The translations under genes were made by a program, and so were the position numbers. A DNA stretch of 64,000 nucleotides from Elysia chlorotica (lineage: Eukaryota; Mollusca; Gastropoda; Plakobranchidae), in NCBI GenBank assembly GCA_003991915.1, contig RQTK01000145.1:487987-551986 (forward strand), read 5' to 3'. The notes beneath the pieces were generated by a model, which made no database searches, was not told the origin of the DNA, and saw nothing but the letters and a program-made list of their open reading frames with translations. Below, piece after piece: positions 11,845 through 25,594 of the stretch (position 1 is its first letter; each line of letters starts with the position of its first letter).

Positions 11845-14600
11845 TAAAAAGCTTCCACCCCAACATCTTTCAATTTTTTTGTATGAGATATAATTGAAGT
11901 TGATTACCATACGTTAAATGGATACCTTGATTCTTTCATCTACTTTTGAAATAATGTGTTTGTTGTTGTTTGTTTTTTTTACTGTTTTTTTTGTTTGTTT
12001 TTTTATTATTATGAAATCCATAATAGAGTGTGATCGTAGTTAAAAAGATATCTTGTTTGAGGGGAATTGACTGAGAAATCCAAACTGATCTAAAAGTACA
12101 GCGGTTTCAAAGTAGAGTATCAAATCGCGATGACAAAATTATAAATTGTCTAAAGAAATAAGTATTTAAAAAAAAAATAAAAAGGTTGCTTCACAAGATT
12201 CAGTTAGTGAAATATATAAATGTCAAATAGAGCTAGGAAAATTGCTAAAATCATTTTAGAAAACACACCCAAGAAGACCAGAAAAACCACAAATGTTTTG
12301 TTCCAAAACGTTACAACCCATCTTGAGGGGCCGATAAATTCAAACTGGAGTTTCTCAAGACTGCGCCGTTACTCAGACCAGATTAATCAATTTTGGTCTG
12401 GGATTTCTCCCACAACAGAGGACCAGACCAGACCCCTGAACTTTACATTAATCAAATAAAAACTTTGTGGTCGTATTGAACTGAGTGCCAAAGGTTGTTG
12501 GGTTGTTTTGTTTTTTTTCGTAGATTCTGAAGATAGGGTAGAAATAACACTACAACGTTTTGCAAAAAAAATAAAAGAGAAAAAAAAACAAAGCCAGGGT
12601 AAAATGGATGGATGGTATTCAAAGATCCAGACAGCGCGTTGGAGTAGTGACAATCAAGGGGTTTTCCCGACCAGCTTGGGGCAGAACACAAAGAGCTGGA
12701 TCATTGACCAGGGGAATAGTCTCGTGGGAGCAGGACTAAGGTAAAATAAACAGGAGAATGATAGGAATCGACCAAATACCTTGTAAGTGGATCTGGCTAG
12801 AGAGGGTTAGGTAAGCTTGTCTATATTAACCTATAATATTATTCTGAGGAAATGATCCTTAATTATTATTAGGAAAGGACGGTGGCACTCGTAAGTTAAT
12901 TATCGAAACAAATGGATAAAAACTTACATTTACAATCATGAAATCTTAATGTAAAGAGGTAAATAAGGCCTTTTTTAAGATACCGAGCGAAAAGCAAAAC
13001 AAAAAGCTTCCAAAAAAATGAGGTTTTTTTTTTTATTTTGTTTTTTTACAAAACATCAAGATCAAAGGGAACAAAACATTCGAAAACAAAAATCCAATGA
13101 AGAGCGTTTGTGTGCCAAAGTTTTTATTTCGGAGATTCTGGAGATAGAGTAGAAATAACACTCCAAGTTTAGATGTCTGCACCTTAGTATCACTCTTTAG
13201 TATTTGTTTTTTCCTCTTGGGGTTCTATTTTGATTATTCATCATTAAACGTATCAGCAATGTTTATGTTGCACGATTTGAAATGTCATGATAAATTCATT
13301 GTGCATGTTGCAAGATTTGAAATGCCATGGTAAATTCCTTAATCGAAAATGTTATCCTATTTTTTTTTTTCTTCAGATGGTGTTGTTCACTACCATGTTT
13401 TCCAAGAAACGGTTTGGCATAAACGTATACGGTCTGTTCCGTATAGAGTGGCCCACCCTACTAGTGGTAGGAATCATAGATCTAGCCTTAACTTAGATCT
13501 AATTTTAATCAAAGAATTGGTTTTCAAAACTCAAACCTTTTTCTTAAATTTTCTATAAATAAAATAAAGGCATGATGAGGCCTCAATCTTTCCTCACATA
13601 AAAACTGTCCGCAAAACTACCGGAATGGTAAAGTTGCAGGCAAGTATTTTGTACTGCTAGTCCGTAGTACTTGCTCTGTTAGCGACGCGTCACCCTCAGT
13701 TGTAGAATAGTTTATCCCATTTCTAAAACACTTTGAATCTTTAGTGTGTGAAAAATGAGATAGGACCCGAAACGTCTCAAAATGTAATACAGTTAAAGCA
13801 AGTTAGTCATGGAGGTAAATAAACTAAGACATTTATATCCTTAACAATCTTTTCAACGAGGCTTTACGATTTAAGATTCCATCTGCAACTAATTCGTATG
13901 CGCCTTTGCTTTGTATTTTGTCTTTACTTGAATTTTGTAATTCAGCAGTTTTTAATAGTTACAATAATCGTATCTTTTTACTTTCAATCTGATACAAAAT
14001 AAGCTACATTTTTTGTATGTTTTTATTTAGTTTTAAAACGAATCGTTTCTCTTTTTAGAGAATAACTTTTCTACTTTTAACCCTGAAAATTGCCCACTTC
14101 AAGTTTCCTTTTTACCTAAAAATATAAACAAGGTATTTCTTTAACAAGACGCAGGCTCTAAGATAAAACCAATCAAACAAACAAAAACAAAAAAGGATTC
14201 ACATAATCTATCTAGAGGGGGGCGCGGTGGCCCAGGGGTAGAACATCGGCTTCCGACGCAAAAGGTCCTGAGTTCGAATCCTGGCGGTTGCGTTCCCTTT
14301 GGGTCGGTGTCAGTATAATGTGACCGACTGAGACAGGAGTCATGGTATCCCCACTCTGTCTCGTGTGTGGCAGCACATAAAATTATCAGACCTCCGTCTT
14401 GGGGCCCGTCCACAATATAGCATATTTAGTGCTGATGTTGAATGTTAAAACCAACTCAACTCAACTCAACTCAATCTAATTCGGTGCATTTCTTTCTTCC
14501 GCAGCTGGGCAGCTCGCTTCTGATTTACTCGATTGTCATCATTCTGTTCCACCTGGGAAACCCAACTGCTATATGTCACTTCGGGAATTTCACTGTATAA
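7267..14600 (+). CDS. gustatory-receptor-like (GRL) 7TM chemoreceptor, four coding exons
   Basis: Seen: exons 7267-8847, 11424-11492, 13377-13466 and 14505-14600 join in frame to about 611 aa. All three introns are phase 0 with GT/AG ends. The first exon holds the N-terminal family motif (YSVIRYPVIV, residues ~70-90) and hydrophobic segments near 197-220, 229-250, 284-310, 327-345, 472-493 and 498-520. The small exons encode the C-terminal loop (YDADWSKF) and the GLFRIEWPTLL segment leading into TM7 (LLIYSIVIILFHL), which aligns with the insect Gr/Or signature GLF..., TYhhhhhQF. Known: Gr/Or/GRL proteins have an intracellular N-terminus and act as ligand-gated channels in insects; clustered C-terminal phase-0 introns are typical. 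Inferred: a membrane receptor with unknown ligand. The start is the first Met after an in-frame stop; a spliced start or a Met near residue 105 is possible. Confidence 0.85.
8830..9860. repeat. intronic minisatellite copying the exon-1 splice donor; ~338-bp higher-order unit
   Basis: Copies of a unit built around CTCGACTTGGCACTACG|GTTAGTACTCTTTGGTTCTC start at the real donor (GT at 8848). Donor-like junctions follow at 8925 (GTAAGA), 9042, 9110, 9186, 9263, 9381 and 9449. The spacings 77, 117, 68 and 76 then repeat, so 8848-9185 and 9186-9523 are two copies of a ~338-bp higher-order unit. More decayed copies continue to about 9850. The exon's last ~10 nt (GGGCACTACG) are part of the unit. Confidence 0.9.
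9861..11423 (+). other. rest of GRL intron 1
   Basis: Contains CT/CA microsatellites at 10320-10430, CT/TATC runs at 10488-10660 and CT at 11040-11137. No further exon was seen. The intron ends in TTTTTCCATACAG. Confidence 0.7.
11424..11492 (+). CDS. GRL receptor exon 2 (23 codons)
   Basis: Bounded by CATACAG and AAAAG|GTAAGT, phase 0 on both sides. It encodes AESVCDTVYDADWSKFSHTF plus LQK, matching the loop between TM6 and TM7 in the Gr/Or superfamily, where a Y-D-x-x-W-x-x-L/F pattern is common. Confidence 0.85.
11570..11839. repeat. TCTG/TC microsatellite containing an assembly gap (11641-11804)
   Basis: The 164-base N run is entered from TCTG/TC-rich sequence and left in pure TC repeat. 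The gap is most likely a collapsed or unresolved microsatellite inside GRL intron 2. Confidence 0.9.
11840..13376 (+). other. rest of GRL intron 2
   Basis: A ~45-nt block with AGATTCTGAAGATAGGGTAG at about 12521 recurs in altered form near 13131. A ~44-bp tandem pair containing GATTTGAAATG lies at 13270-13340. An open frame at 12220-12459 has no recognisable similarity. The intron ends in a long T tract and CTTCAG. Confidence 0.55.
13377..13466 (+). CDS. GRL receptor exon 3 (30 codons)
   Basis: Follows TTTTTCTTCAG and ends CTAGTG|GTAGGA, phase 0 on both sides. It encodes MVLFTTMFSKKRFGINVYGL then FRIEWPTLLV. The Y/F-G-L-F-x-I/V segment is the family's conserved run into TM7. Confidence 0.85.
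13467..14214 (+). other. GRL intron 3, 5' part
   Basis: AT-rich intron sequence with no exon seen; a SINE fills its 3' end. Confidence 0.6.
14215..14476 (+). mobile_element. tRNA-derived SINE, full length
   Basis: The head has an A-box-like TGGCCCAGGGGTAGAAC and a B-box-like GAGTTCGAATCC, as in tRNA-derived SINEs. The body has GTCGGTGTCAGTATAATGTG and a conserved 3' block GTCTTGGGGCCCGTCCACAA. The tail is a (CAACT)n repeat. It lacks an intact acceptor stem, so it is not a working tRNA. It lies in the last GRL intron and ends about 28 nt before the exon-4 acceptor. Confidence 0.85.
14505..14600 (+). CDS. GRL receptor exon 4, TM7 and stop (31 aa)
   Basis: Follows TCTTTCTTCCGCAG in phase 0. 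It encodes LGSSLLIYSIVIILFHLGNP and a short tail, ending TAA. LLIYSIVIILFHL corresponds to the TM7 signature of the family (hhTYhhhhhQF), with Thr replaced by Ile and Gln-Phe by His-Leu. Confidence 0.85.
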   Translation: MGSSLLIYSIVIILFHLGNPTAICHFGNFTV

Positions 14601-14846
14601 ATACTGTCACCCTGACAAATCTTTCTTAATTGCATCTTCGACAACTTGACCAGATAGATGAGAAACCGTTCACTTTTCCAAGTTCAACCACAACCAAACT
14701 TTTACATTCAAGTTGTTCGCTTTACTACTTTATCTTTACAATATTATGATTATGTTTTGTGTGCCTCATTAATGTGTAAATATTTATAATGTGTGCTGAT
14801 GACATTTTATTTTTCATTAATTCACCAATGACCAACGAGAAAGTAA

Positions 14847-14852
14847 AATAAA
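14847..14852 (+). terminator. candidate polyadenylation signal of the GRL gene
   Basis: AATAAA 247 nt after the stop codon, in AT-rich 3' UTR-like sequence and followed by T-rich sequence. Confidence 0.55.
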
Positions 14853-15015
14853 CACATTTTGATTTATTGAGAAAGGAAGCTTTGAGTTCTTTTATTTTGA
14901 GTTGTTTTGATTAATAACTACATAGGCTGATAATCAGAAAACCGTCTGTTAAACACATAAGAACTAATTTCCCTCCTTCGACATCTTATTTTACTTGTTA
15001 TTTTTTAAATGAGTA

Positions 15016-15150
15016 TGATGTCGGCTGAGACAGAACCAGGTCTCGTCCATAGCAGCACATACAATTGTCGGGCGCCAGTCTTGGAGCCCGTCCACAATAT
15101 AACCTCCATAGTTCTCACGTTGGATGATAAGCAACCAGTTCAACTCAACT
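15016..15150 (+). mobile_element. 5'-truncated SINE copy
   Basis: Shares the 3' half of the SINE at 14.2 kb (GAGACAG, AGCAGCACATA, CAGTCTTGGAGCCCGTCCAC, terminal CAACTCAACT) without the tRNA-like head. Same orientation, downstream of the receptor gene. Confidence 0.8.
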
Positions 15151-15456
15151 GTTAAATTAAACATCTTAATTTTGTTTTTCTTTTTTTTCTGGCGATGGCA
15201 GCTCACTTCTCTCGTATCTTTCTGGTGATGAATTTATTGATCTATCATTCTCTCTGATTCTAAATTTGATTATTAAATAAATATGATGGTTATGGTAATA
15301 GACAGGGGGAAAGGAGAAGAACAGAAATAATAGCGTCGAATATAATTATTTGTTTTCAAAGAACTCTATAATTAAATGAAATTAAAAGGCTCTAATGACA
15401 TTACGGGTCGTGAGCAAAGAGTCGCAATCATCTTCAGGGGCCTTTTTCACATTGAT

Positions 15457-15592
<136 letters not shown>

Positions 15593-16875
15593 AACGGAAA
15601 ATCGGATGCTAAATGCAGCCCTTATATTAGTAAAGTACATCAACAGTTTGCATTGATTTTCTACCGCATTGTCATGTTTCCGCGTCTAAAATGAAGAATG
15701 AAATTTTATAAATCTGCAAGAGGAATAAGTCGTACTTCAAATCTTTGCATTTTCCTTTTTAATTTCTATGTTACTGATACAGGCAACAATCTTTAGTAAC
15801 CATTAACTTCGATCCCTGAGGGCTTTTCGCAGCTCAAAAATCTCGTTTTACAGAGCGTACATCTTGAAACGCTGACATTTCTAAATTCCTACTTAAAGAC
15901 CAAGCTCTAATAAGAATATTCTGTTTCATTTTCAAAAATCAAAGTACAACCAGCTTCTATAATTTTGAAACAGATATTGAGAAAGATGAAAGGCAATACC
16001 GAAATATCTGAAACTACAGGCCCTTTGAGAGTATTTTTACTGCGTTCCCGGATCCTCTATTTTTTAATAGTTTTCCTTTACAGTGTTTTCTTTCAATTTA
16101 TCTAGAAACTTAGACATGAAACAACAAGACTGTTTTTAGAATACTCATCTTTATTCTGATCTTGTACATGGGGAATGCAAATCGTATCAAAATTCTAAGA
16201 ATTTGGTCAAGACAGAAATCCCATTTCCCGCCTCAGGGAGACCTAGAATAATTTAGCTTTGTGTATTAATTTTCGTAGATGGTATCTTTCGATGGATGGT
16301 ACAACATTTGTGGCGAAATTGCTAAACGCAATTAAAACCAATTAGACTAAAAAGTAAAAAGCCACAAAACAATGCATTTCCTGCCGTGTTAAAAACAAAT
16401 AATTATAATGTTATGTAAATGACAGGCACAAAGTTCTTCCTTCTTTAAGCGTTACATACTAAATAAAATTTGAACTTTAGCTATTGTTATTTTACAAAGA
16501 GGAAATGCATCAGAAATAACTGATGTGTACAGTCCTGGCGAATGGCAACTGTTTGAAAAGGTATTGTATATACTAAGTAATTTTTTTTTTTGGGTGGGCG
16601 GTAAAAACATTGCTCAAATTCAAACTTGTGCCTTTAGAACAGAATCCAATAACATTATGCCAAAAAGGTTTTCGGAAACATGAAATAATTCCCAATGTGA
16701 ACGCTCAGAAAGAGTTAATGAGCCCTATTCCGTGGTTTTAAAAAAAAACAGATCTCTATATGATTGAAGAGAGCTTTGTTCTCATTTTTTCTCCCTGTGT
16801 TTTCTACTGTCTCTCTTTCTTTGTATGTATGTATGACTGTTCATTACTGTGTGTGTTCTATCTCTCTATCTCTCT

Positions 16876-16936
<61 letters not shown>

Positions 16937-17319
16937 TCTCTATCTCTCTCTTTCTCGCTCGCTCCCCAAGGGAGGCCATACACAGCTCAAAGCTGAAGTG
17001 CAGATAATTCATACAGGGAGTCTCTAATCGGATGATTTAGTATAACTATAAGAAGAAAAAAAAAACTGAGAGAATGAGCCACATAGAACATTTTAAGTCT
17101 TGACATAAAATATTGAGTTTTTTTCTTGATATTTAGTGACGAACTATAATGATTTATCTGAGCATATTGCATACAACATTGAAATCCATACCTGCTTCCA
17201 CCCATATACATTGTGACACACATGCACAGAACGCTACTGAAATCGGCCTATGAGAAGATACAATGATTAATGTTTCGGATGGGTAGTTTCCTTTAAGTGA
17301 TTAATTTTTTTTTAATAAA

Positions 17320-17320
<1 letters not shown>
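15593..17320. other. intergenic; TC microsatellite at 16860-16955
   Basis: No convincing exon. A block at 16500-16560 has acceptor- and donor-like ends but is too short and unlike anything known. The minus-strand gene at 17.6-20.7 kb may have its 3' exons here, but I could not find them. Confidence 0.4.
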
Positions 17321-17417
<97 letters not shown>

Positions 17418-17437
17418 TGTAGTATAGTATATAGTAT

Positions 17438-17518
<81 letters not shown>

Positions 17519-17519
17519 C

Positions 17520-17556
<37 letters not shown>

Positions 17557-17572
17557 CTTGTTCTTGTTGTTT
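17321..17572. repeat. (TAG)n array followed by (TGT)n array
   Basis: Two blocks of TAG triplets split by a short TGTGTAGTATAG stretch, then TGT triplets to 17572. They lie ~25 nt beyond the donor of the minus-strand exon at 17597, inside its intron. Confidence 0.95.
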
Positions 17573-17596
17573 TTCTTTGAATCGAATAAAACTTAC

Positions 17597-20719
<3,123 letters not shown>

Positions 20720-23700
20720 TGTTTATTGAAGGTTTTTTCTTATTGATTTTCTTTTATATTTTACAGTCAACCCAAACACTGGTCATTTAGGAAAAGCATG
20801 GTGTCTGTTGTACTCCAGTCCTTCCCAGGTGGTTCTTATTTTGATCAGACACAAATATACTCCGGAATGATAGAATTTAAAGGCAGTTTCTGAGAATGGC
20901 TTAGACTGTACCATATGCATGTGAAGAAACTGGGTACCGATATAATCTAATAAATAATATAATGTAATCCGTGTGATACCTGAATCACGAAACAAAGCGT
21001 CTAATATCACATTTGACAATATTCTGAATATGGTGAGCATGGAAAAGTATCTAAACTGTTTATGCCATTGGTGCTTGCAATATTAAAAAGTTTTTTTAAT
21101 GATTCCTTGGTATTAATATTGATGTGTGCTGTTATTTATATACATTTTTTGCTTAGTCAAACTTTAAAAAAAGGACAAACTTAACGTGATTTGAACCTGA
21201 AATTCTCCAGTTTTAAATTAGATGCAAATCCGCAATACACAAAAACAATATAGCCTTGTTGAAATCGATCCTACTGTAGCGATATGCCTCTGTGAGCTTT
21301 TAAAGCTGGACTTCCATTGGCGCTGCTAGAGGAAATCAAGCTATCGATCTTCGATCCGTCGGTAAGACGAACTTGTTTGTTATTGGGTGTAAAGGTAAGA
21401 CACGGATTACACTGCTCCAGGTCTGACTATTCAAGTGGTCAGGAGAGGAATGGCAACTTGTGCTGGTCTGTAGTGTGGCGCTAATTACAGCTAGACGTCA
21501 CGCTAAGCACATTATGCTTGCAATATTTATCCACGCCGGGAGCGCATACTTAAGCGTAACTTGTTGCATTCTCCTCTCGCCGCCAGCACACCAATTCTCG
21601 ATCTGTTCTGTCCTTTAGAGTGCCAGTGAAAAGTCAGGGATGTTCCGCATATTTAGAACTGGCCTTTTATGAAGACACGCCTTGTGAGAAGAATTGTGGA
21701 GCACATTTGTTTCACCCTGAATAAAGTTTCATGGTTAATATTTCTCTTTAACTGATTATTTTTATATGAAGACATTAATTTTTACGCTGTACAGAAAAGT
21801 TCAAAATTACTATTCCTCATAGAGGGGTCTATATTTTTGGGTTGTAAGGACGTGTGGTGTTCTTAGATTGGTCAAAACCACGAGTGACTCCACTGGTGTT
21901 CTTCTTTTGTAGATTCTGATCTAGTAAAGGTGTACCCGAATAATGATCATATATTTTAAATGGACCATATAATCATCTGGTGCAGTTTATCTACAACCTA
22001 TTGATATAAAATTGAAAACAAACAAGCGAGCAAAACTGTTCGAATCAACTGTAACCACTGTACATTTGAACATTTTAATGCATCTTCTATGGTCGCCTGT
22101 TCCTCACACGCCTAGTTAATTTTATTAATCAGCTTTATTTCCTAACTTTCAGAGCGACTTTTTAAAGTTAATCTCAGGAAAATAATTTTTATAAGGAAAC
22201 CTCGTGCAAAACGTCGACAGGATAAACGCCCCCTAAAGCACGTTTTATCGTTGCCTTTACTGAAAGTCTTGGCCGGCTGAGCCGCAGATCTAAGAGGATT
22301 AACTGGCAATTATGTGGCTCTGTTCCCGCTAATCTCAGAGCTCAGTTCGAGAAGTGCTAATATTATTGCAGATTATTGAACGACTATGGTGGCTTTTAGG
22401 CGCAAAATCTCGCTTTCATAGACTTTGATTTTCCTTTCACTTACGCGAATAGAGGCTTTCGTCATAACTATTTCCTTTGCTTTTTCTCTAGTATCAGAAA
22501 TAAAATGTTCAGGCAGTAAAATATACATATAATTTAAGAACAAATGGCGTTTTTTTCAATGTCGCCACTAATCTTTCAATACTTACATTATGATTAAAAA
22601 AAAAATACACCGGGTAAGCACATATAAATGAAATAAACTTAGCATGCAGCTTTTTGCATCGAAAATATAACTCTCATAAACAGGCAACGATAACGGATTG
22701 GTAATTTAATTCAACTTGTAACTATCTCGATTTTTATACCGACATTATTAATTTAACAAAAATGTAATAGTTTTCAACTGCAAATTTTTACAGTATTTGA
22801 CAGTTAAGGCCCCACTCCTGGCAACTGAAAATAATAGTTGTGAATAGTTGAACTTAAAGTTATCCTCATCTCCAGGCTGTCCATATATTCTTTTCCTGTA
22901 AGGTTGTAAGTGTATAATGATTATGATCTAAATAGGGTACTTCTTTGTTATTTGTGAACTCTTAATATCTTACTTCGCCCAAACCCCCCCCCCCCACACA
23001 CACACACACACACCCAAAAAAAACCAGGTGTAGGTGTATAAGTTTTATCTCATTATTAATATACCAATTGTTTAGAGTCTTTTGGAAATTCGATAGGACA
23101 TAACAAATTGGGAATAGCAAACCAGCGCCGAAGCAAAGTCCCTGCTAAGTCATTGTGCTATCTGATATTACTTGAACATTGAGATACATTCATCCAGATA
23201 CTCTAAGCCTTTTAAGAAATCATTGAAGTGTACCACTCATCCATAAAATTGTATCGTTTAATTTTTATTGCAATCTTTCGCTTTGTATTTGTGGCATTTA
23301 GTTCACTGTATAAACAATTTATGTTTTATTTTGATTTTTTTTTGTAATAAAAATAATTATTATTTAATCTAAGATCATTAGAAAAATGTGCGGTCGTGAT
23401 CAAAACGTGCACATAAGTAAGCTGCTATAGCAAAATTCTTTCGACGACATGGTTGGTATGATATTTCACAATTATATATTTTGCCGACTCTGGTATTGTT
23501 TGATGAAACAGCGTAACAACACTTAGGAATAATTGTATGTTCGTTTACGAATTAATACGTTGAAACTAAACGTCTCATTAAACATGATTGATACAGAGAT
23601 ACAAAGGACGTTAATTTTTAAATGGTCTGCTGGTCTTGAACTAGGGTTGTGTAGTTTAAGACATTTTGAAAAAAAAGGTGTTCCACCGGAAATCGATGGC

Positions 23701-23737
23701 TTACTTCTAAGAGAATGTAGAACGTACAGACTACAGT
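20720..23737. other. intergenic, no gene recognised
   Basis: The 21.3-21.7 kb part is more GC-rich and could be the 5' flank of the minus-strand gene. A poly-C/CA stretch lies at 22984-23013. I see no exon. Confidence 0.4.
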
Positions 23738-24000
23738 AGAGGGCCAACTGGCGCAAGTGGTAGAGCGTTGATCTCCCAACCGGAAGGCCCCTGGTTCGAA
23801 ACCCACAATGATCAAAAATCAAAAGTTATTATTATGTGTCCAATTTCGTCCCCTACTGGTTGGATTGGTGTCAGCTGGCACAACAGTCATGGATCCGTGC
23901 ACTGTCTCTGCGTGGTAGCATGAAAAAAAAACTGCCAGACGTTAGTCTTGGAGCCAGTCCACAGTATCAAGCATATATATTGTTAACGTTGAAGGCTAGG
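23738..24000 (+). mobile_element. tRNA-derived SINE
   Basis: The head has GGCGCAAGTGGTAGAGCG (A box region) and CCTGGTTCGAAACCC (B box region). A linker, CCAATTTCGTCCCCTACTGG, follows, and then the same 3' block as the SINEs at 14-15 kb (TTAGTCTTGGAGCCAGTCCA). The body, but not the head, is shared with the 14.2-kb copy. Confidence 0.85.
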
Positions 24001-24480
24001 CAAGAAACAACAAGGATTGTCTTCAGCATCGTCAAGTATCCGCATAATTATAATTTAGTTGTTTCATTCTTTATAATGACCCACTTCCTGATATTGATTT
24101 TTTTAACTCAGTGAAAAGAAAAACAAATGTTTTCTAAATGTGCCATAAGAATGAATGGTTTAAGTAGCTAAGCGTGAGGAGACCAACAACTACAGAATGA
24201 TGGCGAGATAAGTGTGTTAACAACAAACATTTTTTTAACTGTTTCAGACACGAAACTCTTCGTAAATCTGATATAATGTTATGTTCATATCATTTTTGAA
24301 GGGCACCATTATTCTTTAAGAGGTTTTTATCACAAGCGATATTAGCTTTAATATTATATGGGACTTGTGAAAAGAAAGAAATCTAAAAGGTCTACATGAT
24401 CTATAAAGTTCGAATCTTAAATAATATACAATCAAACTCAAGATGCTAATTATATTTTTAAAGGGGAAAGTTTTTATTTT
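24001..24480. other. spacer, nothing recognised
   Basis: AT-rich sequence between a SINE and an assembly gap. Confidence 0.4.
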
Positions 24481-24946
24481 TATTATTANNNNNNNNNNNN
24501 NNNNNNNNNNNNNNNNNNNNNNNNNNNNNNNNNNNNNNNNNNNNNNNNNNNNNNNNNNNNNNNNNNNNNNNNNNNNNNNNNNNNNNNNNNNNNNNNNNNN
24601 NNNNNNNNNNNNNNNNNNNNNNNNNNNNNNNNNNNNNNNNNNNNNNNNNNNNNNNNNNNNNNNNNNNNNNNNNNNNNNNNNNNNNNNNNNNNNNNNNNNN
24701 NNNNNNNNNNNNNNNNNNNNNNNNNNNNNNNNNNNNNNNNNNNNNNNNNNNNNNNNNNNNNNNNNNNNNNNNNNNNNNNNNNNNNNNNNNNNNNNNNNNN
24801 NNNNNNNNNNNNNNNNNNNNNNNNNNNNNNNNNNNNNNNNNNNNNNNNNNNNNNNNNNNNNNNNNNNNNNNNNNNNNNNNNNNNNNNNNNNNNNNNNNNN
24901 NNNNNNNNNNNNNNNNNNNNNNNNNNNNNNNNNNNNNNNNNNNNNA

Positions 24947-25026
<80 letters not shown>
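24481..25026. repeat. (ATT)n microsatellite with assembly gap (24489-24945)
   Basis: The 457-base N run lies between ATT-rich ends, and the right side is a pure ATT array. Confidence 0.9.
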
Positions 25027-25029
<3 letters not shown>

Positions 25030-25047
25030 ATTACATGTATTATTAAG

Positions 25048-25190
25048 GGGTGATTCGGCTCAAATGGTAGAGCGCTGGTGGCCCCCGTTTAAAACGATCG
25101 GTCTAAATATTTGTTTGTTCGATTTCCTCCAATTTCGTCCCGCACTGGTTGGTACGGTGTTAGTATAGTATGACTGGTTGAAGCAGAAGT
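25048..25190 (+). mobile_element. degenerate tRNA-derived SINE
   Basis: Recognised by GGCTCAAATGGTAGAGCGCT and by AATTTCGTCCCGCACTGGTT, which matches the linker of the 23.7-kb copy. The B box has decayed and the 3' block is missing or unreadable. Confidence 0.7.
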
Positions 25191-25410
25191 GTAGTACTAC
25201 TACAGCTGATGTTCCAGCTACATGTGTATTGTTTCAAATGTTGAGATTTATGGTGCTAAAGACCTACTGTGTTATTATTCAAGATAATTGGACAATTTGG
25301 CAGGAACAATAGTAAAGTTTGCCAGGTACGACATAAGAAAGGTCTAAATCTATTTTCCAAAAATGCAAGAGCATTTCTACTTTCTCTTTCCCAAGTCCTC
25401 TTGTCCAACG

Positions 25411-25431
25411 CAAGTTCATTGACTGAACTTG
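25411..25431. promoter_or_regulatory. perfect inverted repeat upstream of TOMM20
   Basis: CAAGTTCA, five bases, TGAACTTG. The arms contain AGTTCA/TGAACT, a nuclear-receptor-type half-site pair with a 5-nt spacer, 34 nt before the TOMM20 start codon. A regulatory role is inference. Confidence 0.3.
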
Positions 25432-25464
25432 ATTAATCAGATTCCTTTCTAGAAAAAAATAAAG

Positions 25465-25594
25465 ATGTTGCCCTTGTCGAGATCCACATTAGGTTTTGCA
25501 GCAGCTGGCGCAGGACTATGTTTTATAGGTTATTGTATTTATTTTGATAAAAAACGGAGGAGTGCCCCAGACTTCAAAAGAAAGTTAAAAGAAA
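25465..25594 (+). CDS. TOMM20: TOMM20 exon 1
   Basis: 43 codons plus 1 nt: start, membrane anchor and the conserved FDKKRRSAPDFKRKLKE. Ends GAAA|GTAAGT, phase 1. Confidence 0.95.

Noticed and set aside
14216..14290. Functional tRNA gene; likewise at 23.74 and 25.05 kb
   Set aside because: A and B boxes are present, but the acceptor stem and cloverleaf are not intact and each is fused to a shared SINE body.
16511..16560. Plus-strand exon reading GNASEITDVYSPGEWQLFEK
   Set aside because: Splice-like ends, but the acceptor is poor, no partner exon keeps frame and nothing similar is known to me.
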